This document shows, piece by piece, positions 1-10,504 of a DNA stretch of 64,000 bases (position 1 is its first letter; the number at the start of each line of letters is the position of its first letter). The notes beneath the pieces were generated by a model. It searched no databases. It was not told the DNA's origin and was given only the letters and a program-made list of their open reading frames with translations. The DNA comes from Rebecca billardiae RCC1528 (Eukaryota > Haptophyta). A program made the position numbers and the translations under genes. Location: NCBI GenBank assembly GCA_965240325.2, contig OZ251239.1:248001-312000 (forward strand). The letters run 5' to 3'.

Positions 1-389
1 GCTCGCGGCCGAGAGGCGCTGCCGGCGGATGCCGGGGCTGCCGGCGCTGCCGCGGCTGCTCGTCGCGCGCGACGTGGGGCTGGCGCGCGGGCCCTGCACC
101 TCCGTCACAGCCTTCACCGCGGTGATGAGCTTCGGCAGGTACTCGCGCACCGCCTCGTTCACGCGCGACACCGTCGCGAGCTCGAACGCCTGCACGATCG
201 ACCCCTCGATGTGCGCGAGCGCCGCCTGCGAGTACATGACGGCAAAAGTGTCGACCGACGCAATCAGCGCGCCGTAGTCAGGCCCTGCGGGGACGGGCGT
301 GATCTCGCGCGAGGAGCGGCTGAGCTTGGAGGAGATGCGGGGGCGCAAGAGCGCCGGCGTGCCGGAGGCGAAGCGCGCGCGGTTGATCC

Positions 390-420
<31 letters not shown>

Positions 421-3400
421 CGAGCCGTTGGATGCCTCGCTCACGCGGCGCGAGCGCAGCGGCGCCGAGCCAATCGGCACGACGACCACGTCGTCGAGCG
501 AGCCGCCGAGGGCGCGCCAGACGACGAGCTCGAGCACGCACCACAGCCGCTCGACGAGGGTGGGACCCCAGAGCACGAGGAGCTGCCGGCACCGGCCGAG
601 CCGGACGGGCACGTGCGCGAGCTCCTCCGCCGGCCGCAGCGCCGGGCTGGCGCACAGCGCGTCCACCCACACGACCGGCGCGCGGCCGTGCTCGGCCGTG
701 AACGCGGCCGCGCGCGCGCGCAGCGCGTCGAGCTTCTGCGCGGGGTCGTCGCCCCACGAGTGCACGACGTAGTAGTCCGCGCTGGGCAGGCCGTCGTGGC
801 TGGAGAGCTCGACCTCGGCGCGCGCGAGCTGCACCGCCGCGAGCCCGTCGCCGGCGGCGGCGCGCGCGCGCAGCTGCTCGAGCAGCTGCAGCGCGCGCTC
901 GCGCTCCTGCACCGCCGCCGCGCTCGCGCCGCCGCCGATCGAGTCTTCGCTCACGTCCTTGGAGAGGCCGGGCGGGCCTCGGGCGCGGAGCATCTGGCGC
1001 CAGCGGCCGCCCTCGACGCCGCCGGAGCACGAGCCGTCGCCCTCGCTGCCGCCCGCGCCGCCGAAGCGGCTGCTGCCGCACGCCGGCGAGGAGGAGGAGA
1101 GGGCGCCGCCGAAGCGCTGCGCGCACGCGGGCGAGGGCGCGCCGCCGCTGCCGCAGCCGACGCCCGGCGCGACCGCGCCCGTGGCGATGCCGCCGAGGCT
1201 GCCGGCCGAGCCGCGCCTCGAGCTGGACCGGGACGTGCGCTGCGCGCCCGCCGCCGGCGATGCGGGCGCACCCTCGCGCCGCACCGAGTCTCGCGACGAG
1301 GACGAGCCGCGCGCCACCACCACGACGCCTTGCAGCTCGCTAATGGCCGCCGGGTGGCCGGGCGCGCGCCTGGCAAAGTTGAGCGCGGACGAGGCGAGCA
1401 CGGCCGCGTCGAGGCGCACCGGGCGCATGCACGCCAGCGCGAGCCCGACCAGCGCCTCCGGGTCGTTGTCGATCGCCTCCTTCGCCGGCGCGCCGAACCC
1501 GAGGATCGGCGCGAGGAACGCCGGACCGATCGAGAAAAGTCCGGACTGCGGCGCCACCGCCTTGGTCAGCCACTCCTGCAGGTGGCGGCGGCATGGCGGC
1601 CAGTGGAGCAGCCCGGCGACGAGCACGCCGACGAGCGGGTCGGCGAAGGCCAGCGCGCGGGCGGGCGGCGCGTCGGCCGCGTAGTACCCGAGCGCGTCCC
1701 GCGCGATCGTGAACCCGAGCGAGAGCAGCGAGTGCGCGCCCAGCCAGCTCCCGACCGAGGAGACCAGGCCGTGGTACAGCCGCCGATTATGCGAGCGGTG
1801 CTGCCGCACGAGCGCGTGGATGCGCGCGGCGGCGATGGTGAAGGAGAAGGCGAAGAGGAGCGAGGACACCGCCTGCAGCACCAGCGCGCCGTCGCCCGCG
1901 AGCCGCGCCGCGTGCGCGCGCCCGAGCTCCAGCGTCGCCGCGAGGAACAGCAGCTGCGCGGCGGCGAGCACTCCAAACACCGCGCGGCCGATCACCGAGA
2001 GCCGCACAATCAGGCCGACCGGGTCGGAGGGGTGCAGCGCGAGCATGCACGCGGGCAGCAGGAGGTACAGCGCGAAGATCACGCTGAGGTGGTACAGCGC
2101 GAAGAACGCCGGGTCGACGTAGTACGCCACCGCGAGCCCGAGCCCGGCGGTGGGCGCGAGGTGTGCCAGGTACCCTAACCAGAGCAGCAGCGTCGCGGCC
2201 CAGCCGACGCACGCGGTCAGCAGCGCGGCGTTGGACACGCGCTGCTGCGAGAGGCGCGCCTGCGCGACCGAGCGCTCGACCACGTCCATCAGCAGCGCGC
2301 GCGCCACCACGGCGCACTCGCGCCTCGGCACGCCGAGCGAGAGCGCCAGCGAGTCGCCGGACGCCGTCACCACCGGCGCCACGCGCGCCACCGCGAGCGG
2401 CGCGGCGTCGAGCGCGACGGGTGGAGGGCCGATGCAGCAGTCGAAGAGGCGGCTGCGCCGCGGCGGCGTGGGCGAGGAGGGCGGGCCCGGCGGCTCGGGC
2501 ACGACGCGCGCGCGCTTCGACCGCAGGCTGTCGCCGCGGCTCGTCGCCGCCGTCGGCGAGCTGCCGCCAACGGCCGCGCGCGAGGGCGGAGGGCCGCCGC
2601 CGCCGCTCGCCGCCGCCGACGCGGCAGCTGAGGGGTTCGTCGCGTCGGGCGCGACGCCCGCGGCGGCGTTCATGCTCAGGCCGCCCTCCTTCGAGGAGCG
2701 CGCGGAGAGCGTGGTGCCGCCCATGCTCATCTCCTCCTCGCCCTCGCTGCTGTCGCGCGCCATCTCCAGCGCGGTCGGCTCATACGACTCGGACCGAAAG
2801 ACGGCGGCGGCGCGGCTCCCGCCGCGCATGACGATGCCGGGCAGCGGACTGCCCGGCGGGAGCGAGGAGACGGGCGAGGCGAGGCACGTGCTGTCGTCGG
2901 CGAAGGAGATGCGCGCGCGCAGCCGCGTGTGCGGCACCACCTCGCCCGGCTTGCCCACCTCGCCGCCCGAGCCCCCCGCGTCGACGAGCGCTCGGCGGCT
3001 GCCCTCGCGGCTCCCGCTGTGAACAAGTGGCCTGGGCCCGGGCGACAGGAGCACGCCGCCCTGCTGCCGCGTGGCGAGGATCACCTCGTGGTACGTGTCG
3101 CGAAGCAGCTTGAGCACGAAGCGCACGTCGGGCGCGTTGGCGGGCTGCAGCAGCAGCAGGTGCCGCACGCCGTTCACCGTGATCGCGCGCGAGTCCGAGA
3201 AGGCCGTGGCGGTGTGCGGCAGTGCTGTCATCAGCGCGACGACTGCGAGCGATCGAGGCACGCGCGGCGGGCGCGCGCGGGGTGGCGCGTCGGGCGCGGG
3301 GAGCCGTCAGCCGCGGCGTCGGTCGGCGCGCGCGCGGGGGGCGAGCGCGCACGGCGGCGCCACGGGCACGCTCGCGCGCGACCACCACCACCACCGCGCC

Positions 3401-4728
3401 GCGCCGCGCCGCGCCGCACCGTCGTACGGCTTGACGAAACCGTTGAGGTGCGACACGATCGGAGCGCTCTCATCCAGCTGCTCGTAGCCCTCCTCCTCAA
3501 AGACGGCGACGGCGACGCCGCAGAAGGTCTCGAAGTACCACTGCTTGGTGCAGCGCGCGGGGAGCTGCCCGGCGCACAGCTTCTGCCACAGCCCCTCCAG
3601 CCCGAGGAACTGCGCGTCCGCCAGGTAGCGCATCACCGGGCACTTGGCGCGCTCGGCGAACGAGCGCGCGAGCTGCATCGGCAGCATCGGCACCGCGTAA
3701 CGGGAAGTAACGGTCATCGGCACGCCGTGCTCGAAGCAGAAGGCGTACGTCGCGCGCGCGCCGTCCATGTCGAAGCCTGACGCGCGGCGCGCGCGCGGGC
3801 GGGCGGCGCGCGTTGGCGTGCGCGCGCGCGCGATCGGCTCGCCGGCACGGCGCGCGCCGCGCGCCGCGGCCGTCGCTCGCGGGCGCGCCTCGCGCCGAGC
3901 GCGCTCTCACCGTTGTTCACGGAGCTGTCGGGTGCCCAGCCCGACTGCTGCGACTCGTCGCGCTCGAGGCCGCCCTGGATCGCCATCAGCCGCACCTTGC
4001 TGACGAAGTGCGCAGGGTCCTCCGCCATCAGGTCCGCCACATCGCGCAGCGACGAGATGCACACGATCGTGAGAGACTGGTCTGCCGAGTCTGCCAGCAC
4101 CGAGCGCAGCAGCTCGGCGCCGCCGTGCAGCTGCGCGTCGTCGACGTCGGTGTACCCCGCGAGCCGGTACTCGTGCGGCTGCGCCGCCGTCTCGCGCCCC
4201 GCCGAGCCGATCCCCACCGGCACGTCGTCCGCGTGCACGTGGTCCAACACGCAGCGCGCGAGCCGCGCGCGACGGATCGGCTGCCCGCCGCCGTTCGCGA
4301 CGACCGCGCGGAGGGTGAGCTGGCCCTGCTTGTGCATGATGGCGCATACGAGCAGGGCCTGGAGCACGGCGCGGGACGCACACCCCGCGCGCACGCGCGA
4401 GCGTACGCGCGCGCAGGGGCGATGCACCAGGCCACAGGTGAGCGGCGAGTGCTCATCACGAGCGTTGATGAGCTCCGGCGAGGTGCACGGCGCGCGCGCG
4501 GCTCATGCCGCAGACGCGCGTGCGGCGAGGCGGCGTGGGCACGCGCGCTCGGCGCGGGGAGGCGGGCGCGATGCGATCCACGGGCCGCGCGCTCAAGCAC
4601 GCGCGCCACGGGCCGCCCTGCCGCACCTTGACATCATCCGGGTCCGGGCCCGGGTCGGTGATCAGCGCTATTTGCAAGCCTTGCGGCCGGCAAGCGGCGT
4701 CGCGCTTGCGGCCGAGTAAGCTGCGCAT
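1..4728 (-). CDS. Nucleoside hydrolase-like / multi-pass membrane / TIR-like fusion, paralogue A (3' end beyond window)
   Basis: The reading frame runs off the left edge, so the C-terminus is missing. Exons (minus strand): 4728-4627, 4358-3911, 3776-3420, 3242-<1. All three introns are GT-AG, and each junction was chosen because it restores alignment with the complete paralogue at 26277-31224. Exon 1 carries the metal-binding motif DPGPDPDDVK of inosine/uridine nucleoside hydrolases. Exon 2 has a GGLERD segment and ends at the NNG-FDMD junction, which matches the family's Asn/Asp ribose-binding region. Exon 3 ends at KPYD, the likely equivalent of the C-terminal catalytic Asp. Exon 4 encodes a Ser/Gly/Pro-rich linker, several hydrophobic helices (about 2220-1490) and a TIR/HET-like domain (about 783-430) with YYVVHSWGDD, PVVWVDALCA and LLVLWGP. 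About 1,380 codons are visible. The reaction is unproven. The start could also be an upstream in-frame ATG at 4851. Confidence 0.8.
3243..3419 (-). other. Intron 3 of paralogue A
   Basis: GT-AG intron placed directly after the KPYD aspartate codon (exon ends GAC-G). The complete paralogue reads straight through this position, so the intron was gained here or lost there. The intron contains a CAC/CGC-rich tract around 3380-3420. Confidence 0.75.
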
Positions 4729-5929
4729 GGCGAGCCTATGCCCACGCGACTCGAACGCGGCCCGCCTTGGCGCCCGTCGCCGCGCCTGGCGAAGGCCGGG
4801 GCCACCTGGGGCGGTCCAGCCCTTCGCCCACCGGGACGCACCGGGACACACTACACTACGCCTGTCACGCGCTGTTGACTGTTCATTGGATGCCGAGGGT
4901 CACGCAGCAGTCTTTTCGAGAGCAGATTCGATATTCTCTCAGGCTTCATTTCAGATTGACGCAGCCTCATCAATGCAGCGCAACTCTGATCCCTATGTGC
5001 ACAGGCGCCTTTTACCCAGTCTTTTTACCGTGTGAAAGTGTATTCAGAGCGGGTTAAAGGCCACATGTCACGCTCGAGGCAATATGTAAGGTATGCCGGT
5101 ATCACCCACTCCGAAGCGTACCAGTAGCGAGAGGCCGGCCTGATACAGGGCCACGCGAATCTTCAGGCTCACAGCTAATGAATGAAAGGCGCATCAAAGT
5201 ACTGCAGCACAGGAATCCTTGCCTAATAACGTATCACGACGCGTGAGCTCGCCGCGGAGGCGGCGGCCGCGAGGGCGGCCGCGGGCGCGATTGATACCCG
5301 GGACCCAGAGAGACAACTCGGATGACGAGATCTTCCCATCCGACGCCGAGGACGGCTCTCCTGAGGCGATCGCGCTCGATGACGGTCGTGATTTGGACGA
5401 CTGATGGCGATGCGCGGCGAAAGGCGGAGGAGAGTGGCGCGGCGCAGGGCTTCGAGCCGGTTGTGGCGATGGAGCAACCTATCATCGCCAACGTCGTCGC
5501 CCCGAGCGCCGCCGCGCTGCCGCACGCCACCGTCGCCACGCCAGTATGCCAGTTGCGCCAGTGCAAGCAGCCGGCGTGGCCGCGCCGCTGGCGAGGCCGA
5601 GTGAGTCGGCCTGCCCGCGATCGCGGAGTATCAAAGCCGCGGGGCCGGCGTGGCCAGCTGCCAGCAGAGCGGTGGCCGCGGTGCTCAGGGTGTTGCAGGT
5701 GCGACCAGCGCGCCGCTGTCATCGCGTGCCCGCAAACAATTTAAGAGGGAGTCGCTATAATGCAGTTCGTCCCGCCGCCCGGCCTGCCAGCCACTTACTA
5801 ATTGACGTCGAACAGTTTTTAATCGCCGGTAACCGGGAAATCATTAAATAGCCGGCGGCGCCCTTAGTATCGAATTAATATCGGGCTTATTGCCAGCAGC
5901 GCGGCCGCCGCCGGTGGCGGTAGCTAATA
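4729..5929. other. Intergenic region with weak candidate ORFs
   Basis: This is the upstream region of paralogue A. From about 4860 to 5210 it is less GC-rich, with no coding signal. A plus-strand frame at 5219-5404 contains an acidic stretch (NSDDEIFPSDAEDGS), and an overlapping frame at 5322-5744 contains a plausible segment ending in CQLRQCKQPAWP. They could be exons of a small gene or transposon remnants. No start, splice sites or family could be fixed, so neither is called as a gene. Confidence 0.3.
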
Positions 5930-7726
5930 CTAGCTTCGCCGTTTAATTCCTGAGATGGCCTCAGACTCGGGACCGTCCGATCCGAGCCATTGCCACACCG
6001 AGCGCAGCCCACCGAGCACGTCGTCGAGCAACACCTGTGCCACACTAACCGCGCAATCGTTCACGCCGTACGAGAAGAGCAGGCGGGACGAATGACCTCC
6101 GTCGCTTTGACGACTGTGATGCTCGTCACTCTGCACCGGCTCCATGCCCAAGATGAATTGGATGCTATCGCAGTCCTGCCGCTCAGCAGAGCCCGCTGCT
6201 GAGCCGAGCGCAGGGAAGCACCACTCGGGGCCGAGCCGGCGGATGGCAAAGGGCGGGTGCGCGTCGAGGGTCAGCATGATTTGGGTGTAGTGGTGGCCGT
6301 ATTTGAAGACCGGAGCGTCGAGCTGCGCGCGCGCCCCATGGGACAGTTCCGCAGGACCCACTGATGAGCTCCGCGTCACCGCTAGCTTCTTGCCGCCCAC
6401 GTGCACGTGCACCGCCAGCAGCAGCTCATGACTCTGCGTGAGGAAGAGGGGGGCAGCTGAGAGGTGTATCCGAGGGACCACCGATCGCATACCCGCATGC
6501 GTCTGCATCAGCGATGCCCATGCGTTGGCCTCGCGAGCAGCCGCAGCCGTGGCGTTGCTGCTGGCCTTGCCACTAGCCCAGCCACCCTCCACGTCTGCCT
6601 GCGCAGGCTGCGCGCCCATCTCGAGCCTGGCCAACGGCAAGACGCGGCTGGGCGGCACGTCGGCCGCGCTGAACCTGCGGAAGCAGAGGGGGCACTCGTT
6701 GGGCCTGGCGCTCTCCAGGCTGGCGTTCACCATCACAACAGCCGGCGCAGGCCCCTGTCGCAGAGGACTCCAGCCAGGGGGGTCCAAGCTCCACAGCACA
6801 TGCAGCCTCTCCTTGTACCAGAAGGGCAGCAGGTTGCGGTCCCGCAGGCCTGGCCGCACACCAAGCGCACGGCTTTGTGCGTTCCTCGCTGCAAAGATGT
6901 ATCCGCCGTGGGTCTCAATGAGCAGCCTCGCGCGCAGCGCACATGCGCCTGTGCCACGCGCTCCGCGTACGCATTCGAGCAACAGCGGCCCCACTGCGTA
7001 CTTGTTGGCGGCCTCGCGCGGATGGCAGAGGCAGGACGCCCACAGGCCACCCTTGCCGTCCAGACAGGTACCCACACCCACCTCGCACGGCTCGCGGAGG
7101 AAGCGGCAGTCCGTAAGCGATGAGGGGCAGGACGTGACCCGCACGAGCACGCCGCGCGCAACCTGGTTGAATGCTCCGTCTAGGAGCGCAACCCCGAGCG
7201 TGTTGTCGAAGCTCTCCTCGTTCGTGCCGTTGCGGGGCGTGTAGTCCGCGCCCATTCGGACCGTCTTGTGGGTGTCCCTGCGATCGACTGTGGCAGCAGC
7301 ACACTCGTGGAACCTCCTGCAGAAGAGCATCACGTAGCGCGCGTCAGGGACGCCGAGGTGTCGAATCTCGCGCGGACGGAGCCTGGCCACCGGTGCGTTG
7401 TACTGAACCATTGGCGACGAGCCAGCGGGTGGCTGCGGCAGGTGCGGGCGGCGTAGTGTCGGCATCACGCGTGGCGTGGTACTGCTGCAGCGACCGGACG
7501 CATTTCCAGCGGCATCGTCGCAGAGCCTGGCCAGCTTGGGTGTCACCTCGCCGTCTGCCAGCGCAGGAACGCCAAACATGGCTTGAGGCCTCCAGTCGTA
7601 CCAAAGGCGTGCCGTTGGCGAGCCCGTTGGTGCGAGGGCCCCACAGTCCTTGATGAGGGTGAGCGCCAGCGCCAGCAGCAGGAAGCGTCGGCGACGCGCC
7701 ACATCACCAGAGCAATGAGGCAGCAT
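5930..7726 (-). CDS. Secreted beta-propeller/glycoside-processing-like protein
   Basis: 598 residues from the ATG at 7726. This start was preferred over the longer frame (7795) because it is followed by basic residues and a hydrophobic stretch (RRRRFLLLALALTLI), then CGALAP, a typical signal peptide. The body has repeated Arg/Cys-rich blocks and several N-glycosylation sequons. The C-terminal part has HYTQIMLTLDAHPPFAIRR followed by LLFSYGVNDC. A PPF-I...SYG-NDC pattern is typical of five-bladed beta-propeller glycosidase/phosphorylase-like proteins and of glycosyltransferase-associated proteins of algae and large viruses. The exact reaction cannot be assigned. It is divergent from the gene at 8320 with about 590 bp between starts, suggesting a shared control region. 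No intron is needed. Confidence 0.7.
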   Translation of the reverse strand: MLPHCSGDVARRRRFLLLALALTLIKDCGALAPTGSPTARLWYDWRPQAMFGVPALADGEVTPKLARLCDDAAGNASGRCSSTTPRVMPTLRRPHLPQPPAGSSPMVQYNAPVARLRPREIRHLGVPDARYVMLFCRRFHECAAATVDRRDTHKTVRMGADYTPRNGTNEESFDNTLGVALLDGAFNQVARGVLVRVTSCPSSLTDCRFLREPCEVGVGTCLDGKGGLWASCLCHPREAANKYAVGPLLLECVRGARGTGACALRARLLIETHGGYIFAARNAQSRALGVRPGLRDRNLLPFWYKERLHVLWSLDPPGWSPLRQGPAPAVVMVNASLESARPNECPLCFRRFSAADVPPSRVLPLARLEMGAQPAQADVEGGWASGKASSNATAAAAREANAWASLMQTHAGMRSVVPRIHLSAAPLFLTQSHELLLAVHVHVGGKKLAVTRSSSVGPAELSHGARAQLDAPVFKYGHHYTQIMLTLDAHPPFAIRRLGPEWCFPALGSAAGSAERQDCDSIQFILGMEPVQSDEHHSRQSDGGHSSRLLFSYGVNDCAVSVAQVLLDDVLGGLRSVWQWLGSDGPESEAISGIKRRS

Positions 7727-8200
7727 GATGGAAGCGTGCCGGCGCGTGCGCTGACTGCCGAGGAGTCCCGGGGGAGTTGCAACCCCGTCGCTCAAACCTT
7801 CGCACCACGGCCCTTGCTCCCCCTGCTACGGCCCTCGCCCGGCGGCGTTCGCGCGCCCTCAGCAACCGCGGGCGATGACGACTGACGACGACGAGTCGAC
7901 GACGCAACACACACCGGCGCGCGCCTGCCTGATCTGAGAGGGAGCACGGCCGAACTCGGACTCATTCTATGATTTAACGACACAGGTACAGTTTCCAGGT
8001 CTCTCTTCGGAGAGCGTGCGATGAAGGAGGCGCGGCAACCTGCCACCGTGAGCCTTACGCACGTTAAAACAAATAAACTGTAGGACGACGCGGGTCTCCT
8101 GATTAATATTCGGACTCGTGTGAAGGTCCCTCCCACTGGCTTATCTCCTACTGTTGGATGGCGTTAATCACGCCTTAACCAAGTGTGCACGTTAAATCAT

Positions 8201-8302
8201 AGTAAACTGTACGTACAGTTTACTAGACGCACACTGCTCAGACAGGCGAGATACCATACTGTTGCCTGAGCTGTGTGCGTCTCTTATTCTTAGTAAACTG
8301 TA
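8201..8302. repeat. Short inverted-repeat element upstream of the 8320 start codon
   Basis: A perfect 24-bp palindrome (AGTAAACTGTAC and its complement) occupies 8201-8224. The arm at 8213-8247 (TACAGTTTACTAGACGCACA, then TGCTCAGACAGGC) is an imperfect inverted copy of 8264-8302. The second arm is identical over 39 nt to the sequence upstream of the methyltransferase start at 37643, and 29 nt of that block's inner part recur at 12723-12751. It looks like a MITE or foldback unit, and it lies 17 nt before the ATG at 8320. Confidence 0.7.
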
Positions 8303-8319
8303 CAGATCTTTCGGCCAGC

Positions 8320-9693
8320 ATGGAATCGTACCGCCGTCCCGCGGTCGCGCTCGCTCTCCGCGCGTTCCTCGCCGTGCTGGCACTGTGCGCGGCGCGCGGC
8401 GCACAGTGCCCAAGTGCCGAGTCGCCGCCCTTCGCCATTGTCGCCGAGCTCCTGCCCAAGCATCACCACGTCATCCCAAGCTCCATTGCATTTGCGCGTG
8501 AGCTTGGTGCACGCAGCGTGTTTGTGGTGAGCACCTCTGAACATGCATTCGGCGCCTCTGAGCTCCTCCGATGGGCTGCTTTTCCGGGTGTGACGCACGT
8601 GGAGCTCCGCAAGTCCAGCCTCGATGAAACTCTCGCGTGCCTCACCAGACACCCACGTCTCGCGCTCGTGGTCGTGCAGACATTGGCCGATCAGGCGCGC
8701 ACGCGTCAGAACATCTTGTTCTCGCAGCTTGCGCAGAGCCAAGCGTCGGTGCCGATCTTCGTGGGCTGCCACAGTCTCTTCCACATACATATCATTCGGG
8801 AGGCTTCCCGCCAGCACGCGCTCACTGGGATGGTCCCCCTCGCCTTCTGCCCCGGAATATACAAAGGGCTTGCCCAACGGGCGACGAACGGATGGCAACC
8901 GCCGACGTGGTACATGCCCGCGTACTTCGGTGAGCCCGCGGCCCGGACAGCGATGCAGCCCAGGGGCTGCCTCGATGACCGGACCGTGCGCTTCTACGTC
9001 CCGGGAAGCATTGATCAGCGCACAGGCCGCAACTGGGAGGCGCTGCGCGAGCTGCGCGAGCTGCAGATTCCTCGCGGGGTGCGCGTGCGCGTTGAGGTGC
9101 TGAGTGCTGTTCGAGGTGAGGACGGCCGGCGATTCGTGTCGATTCAGGACTTCGTGCGCAATGCCACGGGGGGGAGCGTCCAGCTGCATGCAGTGCAAGC
9201 CGACTGGGTCCCGGCCATCAACGCCATGAGCCACTCCAGCTTTTTGCTGCCGCTGATCGATGAGAGCAATCACAAGGTCTCAGACAACTACGCCAACGGC
9301 TTCACGTTGCCCTCCGTGCTTCCATTTGCGGAGGGCCTGGGCACACCGCTCGTGCTGTTCGAGAAGCTGGCGGCATCGTTTGCTGTGCGTGGCCAGATCA
9401 CGTACAATGCCTCCGCCGGCTTCCTCGGCGCCATGCAGCGCGCCGTCGACCTGTGCATCGGGACGTCGAAGGTGGGGCAGCATGAGCAGCGCGAAGCGTA
9501 CGACCAGCTTCGTGCCACCGTGCGCTCGAGCGTGTACTCGGAGGACGGGCGCCTTGCCGCCTTCGCGCCCGCGCGCAAGCTGGCGTGCGACGCCAACAGA
9601 ACGTTTATGGAGCAGTTGGGGACTGCACTGGGGCGTGCAGACTGCATGTGCTGCACGGCTACTGCCAACTACAGTACCGACTACTATAGCTGA
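8320..9693 (+). CDS. Secreted GT-B-like glycosyltransferase candidate
   Basis: 457 residues. The ATG at 8320 is chosen because it opens a clear signal peptide (MESYRRPAVALALRAFLAVL, then alanine-rich to GAQC). The frame is open 15 codons further upstream, but that part is repeat sequence. The N-terminal half resembles a Rossmann-like region (LGARSVFVVSTSEHAFG, LALVVVQTLAD). The C-terminal half has FYVPGSIDQRTGRNWEAL and a SDNYANGFTLPSVLPFAEGL segment followed by GTPLVLFEKL. This resembles the donor-side motif of GT-B transferases in which a late Ser/Pro-rich helix precedes G-PL. Sequons and terminal Cys pairs fit a secretory location. Family assignment is tentative. No introns. Confidence 0.6.
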   Translation: MESYRRPAVALALRAFLAVLALCAARGAQCPSAESPPFAIVAELLPKHHHVIPSSIAFARELGARSVFVVSTSEHAFGASELLRWAAFPGVTHVELRKSSLDETLACLTRHPRLALVVVQTLADQARTRQNILFSQLAQSQASVPIFVGCHSLFHIHIIREASRQHALTGMVPLAFCPGIYKGLAQRATNGWQPPTWYMPAYFGEPAARTAMQPRGCLDDRTVRFYVPGSIDQRTGRNWEALRELRELQIPRGVRVRVEVLSAVRGEDGRRFVSIQDFVRNATGGSVQLHAVQADWVPAINAMSHSSFLLPLIDESNHKVSDNYANGFTLPSVLPFAEGLGTPLVLFEKLAASFAVRGQITYNASAGFLGAMQRAVDLCIGTSKVGQHEQREAYDQLRATVRSSVYSEDGRLAAFAPARKLACDANRTFMEQLGTALGRADCMCCTATANYSTDYYS

Positions 9694-10504
9694 GTTATTC
9701 GTCGTGCTGATGACAAATGAATAATATATATATATGACCGCGTTCCGCGGTCCTTTTCTGCATAGAATCAACGCAGTTGGGGGCCCGCGGTGGCCGTGCA
9801 ATCGCGGCTCTCCGCCGTAGTGGCAGTTCGCCAGTTGAAGTCGGTTCTGAGATGACTGAAGCTATATTAGTCCGACCGTCGCCCTGCCTGCGCGACCGCG
9901 AGACTCATTCACACTTCACACAATATCACAGCAGCGGACCTGAGACCGCACCCGGCACCGGTCGTCAAATCGGACGTCCGTCTGACAACTAGCTGCCAAA
10001 TGTCCAACTGGCTGATCAGCTCGGATCCGACCCGTCCGCGATCGTGCCATCGGCATCGGAATTACTACTAGTAGCTGCCAAACTGTGTCCAACTCTGGCT
10101 GATCAGCTCGGATCCGACCCGTCCGCGATCGTGCCGAGTGAGTCGTGCCGCGGAGCTCGGAGTACTGAAGGAGTCGGGTGTGACAGCAGGGTGCTTTAGC
10201 GCTGCGGCCCGTGCCAGCCAACGACCAGACGTACTCTGGCCACTTGACCCGTTGCACGGGTGAGTGACCGTACGCCCTGCCTAGTGCCTACCGCGCGCGC
10301 CGCGCGACCGGCGACTCGGGGTGATGGAGAGCGGATGGCGACAGCAGCAGCAGTCCTCATGAAGACGATGAAACTGGCGGCACGGGTGCACGAGGTGGCA
10401 GGCGAAAGCGCGCCGACGAGACCGCATTTGACACACCTGAGCCGCACGCGCGTGCCGTCGCCGAGCCGGGCGAGCGCTGCAAACGCGCAACCGTAGCGTC
10501 TTAA
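9694..10504. other. Intergenic spacer with a short direct repeat
   Basis: A short TA tract follows the gene at 8320-9693. A roughly 50-bp direct repeat (CTGATCAGCTCGGATCCGAC, then CCGTCCGCGATCGTGCC) occurs at about 10011-10050 and 10098-10137. No convincing gene is seen. Confidence 0.5.

Noticed and set aside
211-2178. Plus-strand ORF of 655 codons
   Set aside because: It is the antisense of exon 4 of the minus-strand fusion gene. The product is Arg/Ala/Glu-rich low complexity, while the minus strand shows helices and TIR-like motifs shared with the paralogue.
8264-8302. Shared leader as a dinoflagellate-type spliced leader
   Set aside because: The sequence does not resemble the dinoflagellate spliced leader, it is encoded in the genomic DNA at both genes, and it is part of an inverted repeat.
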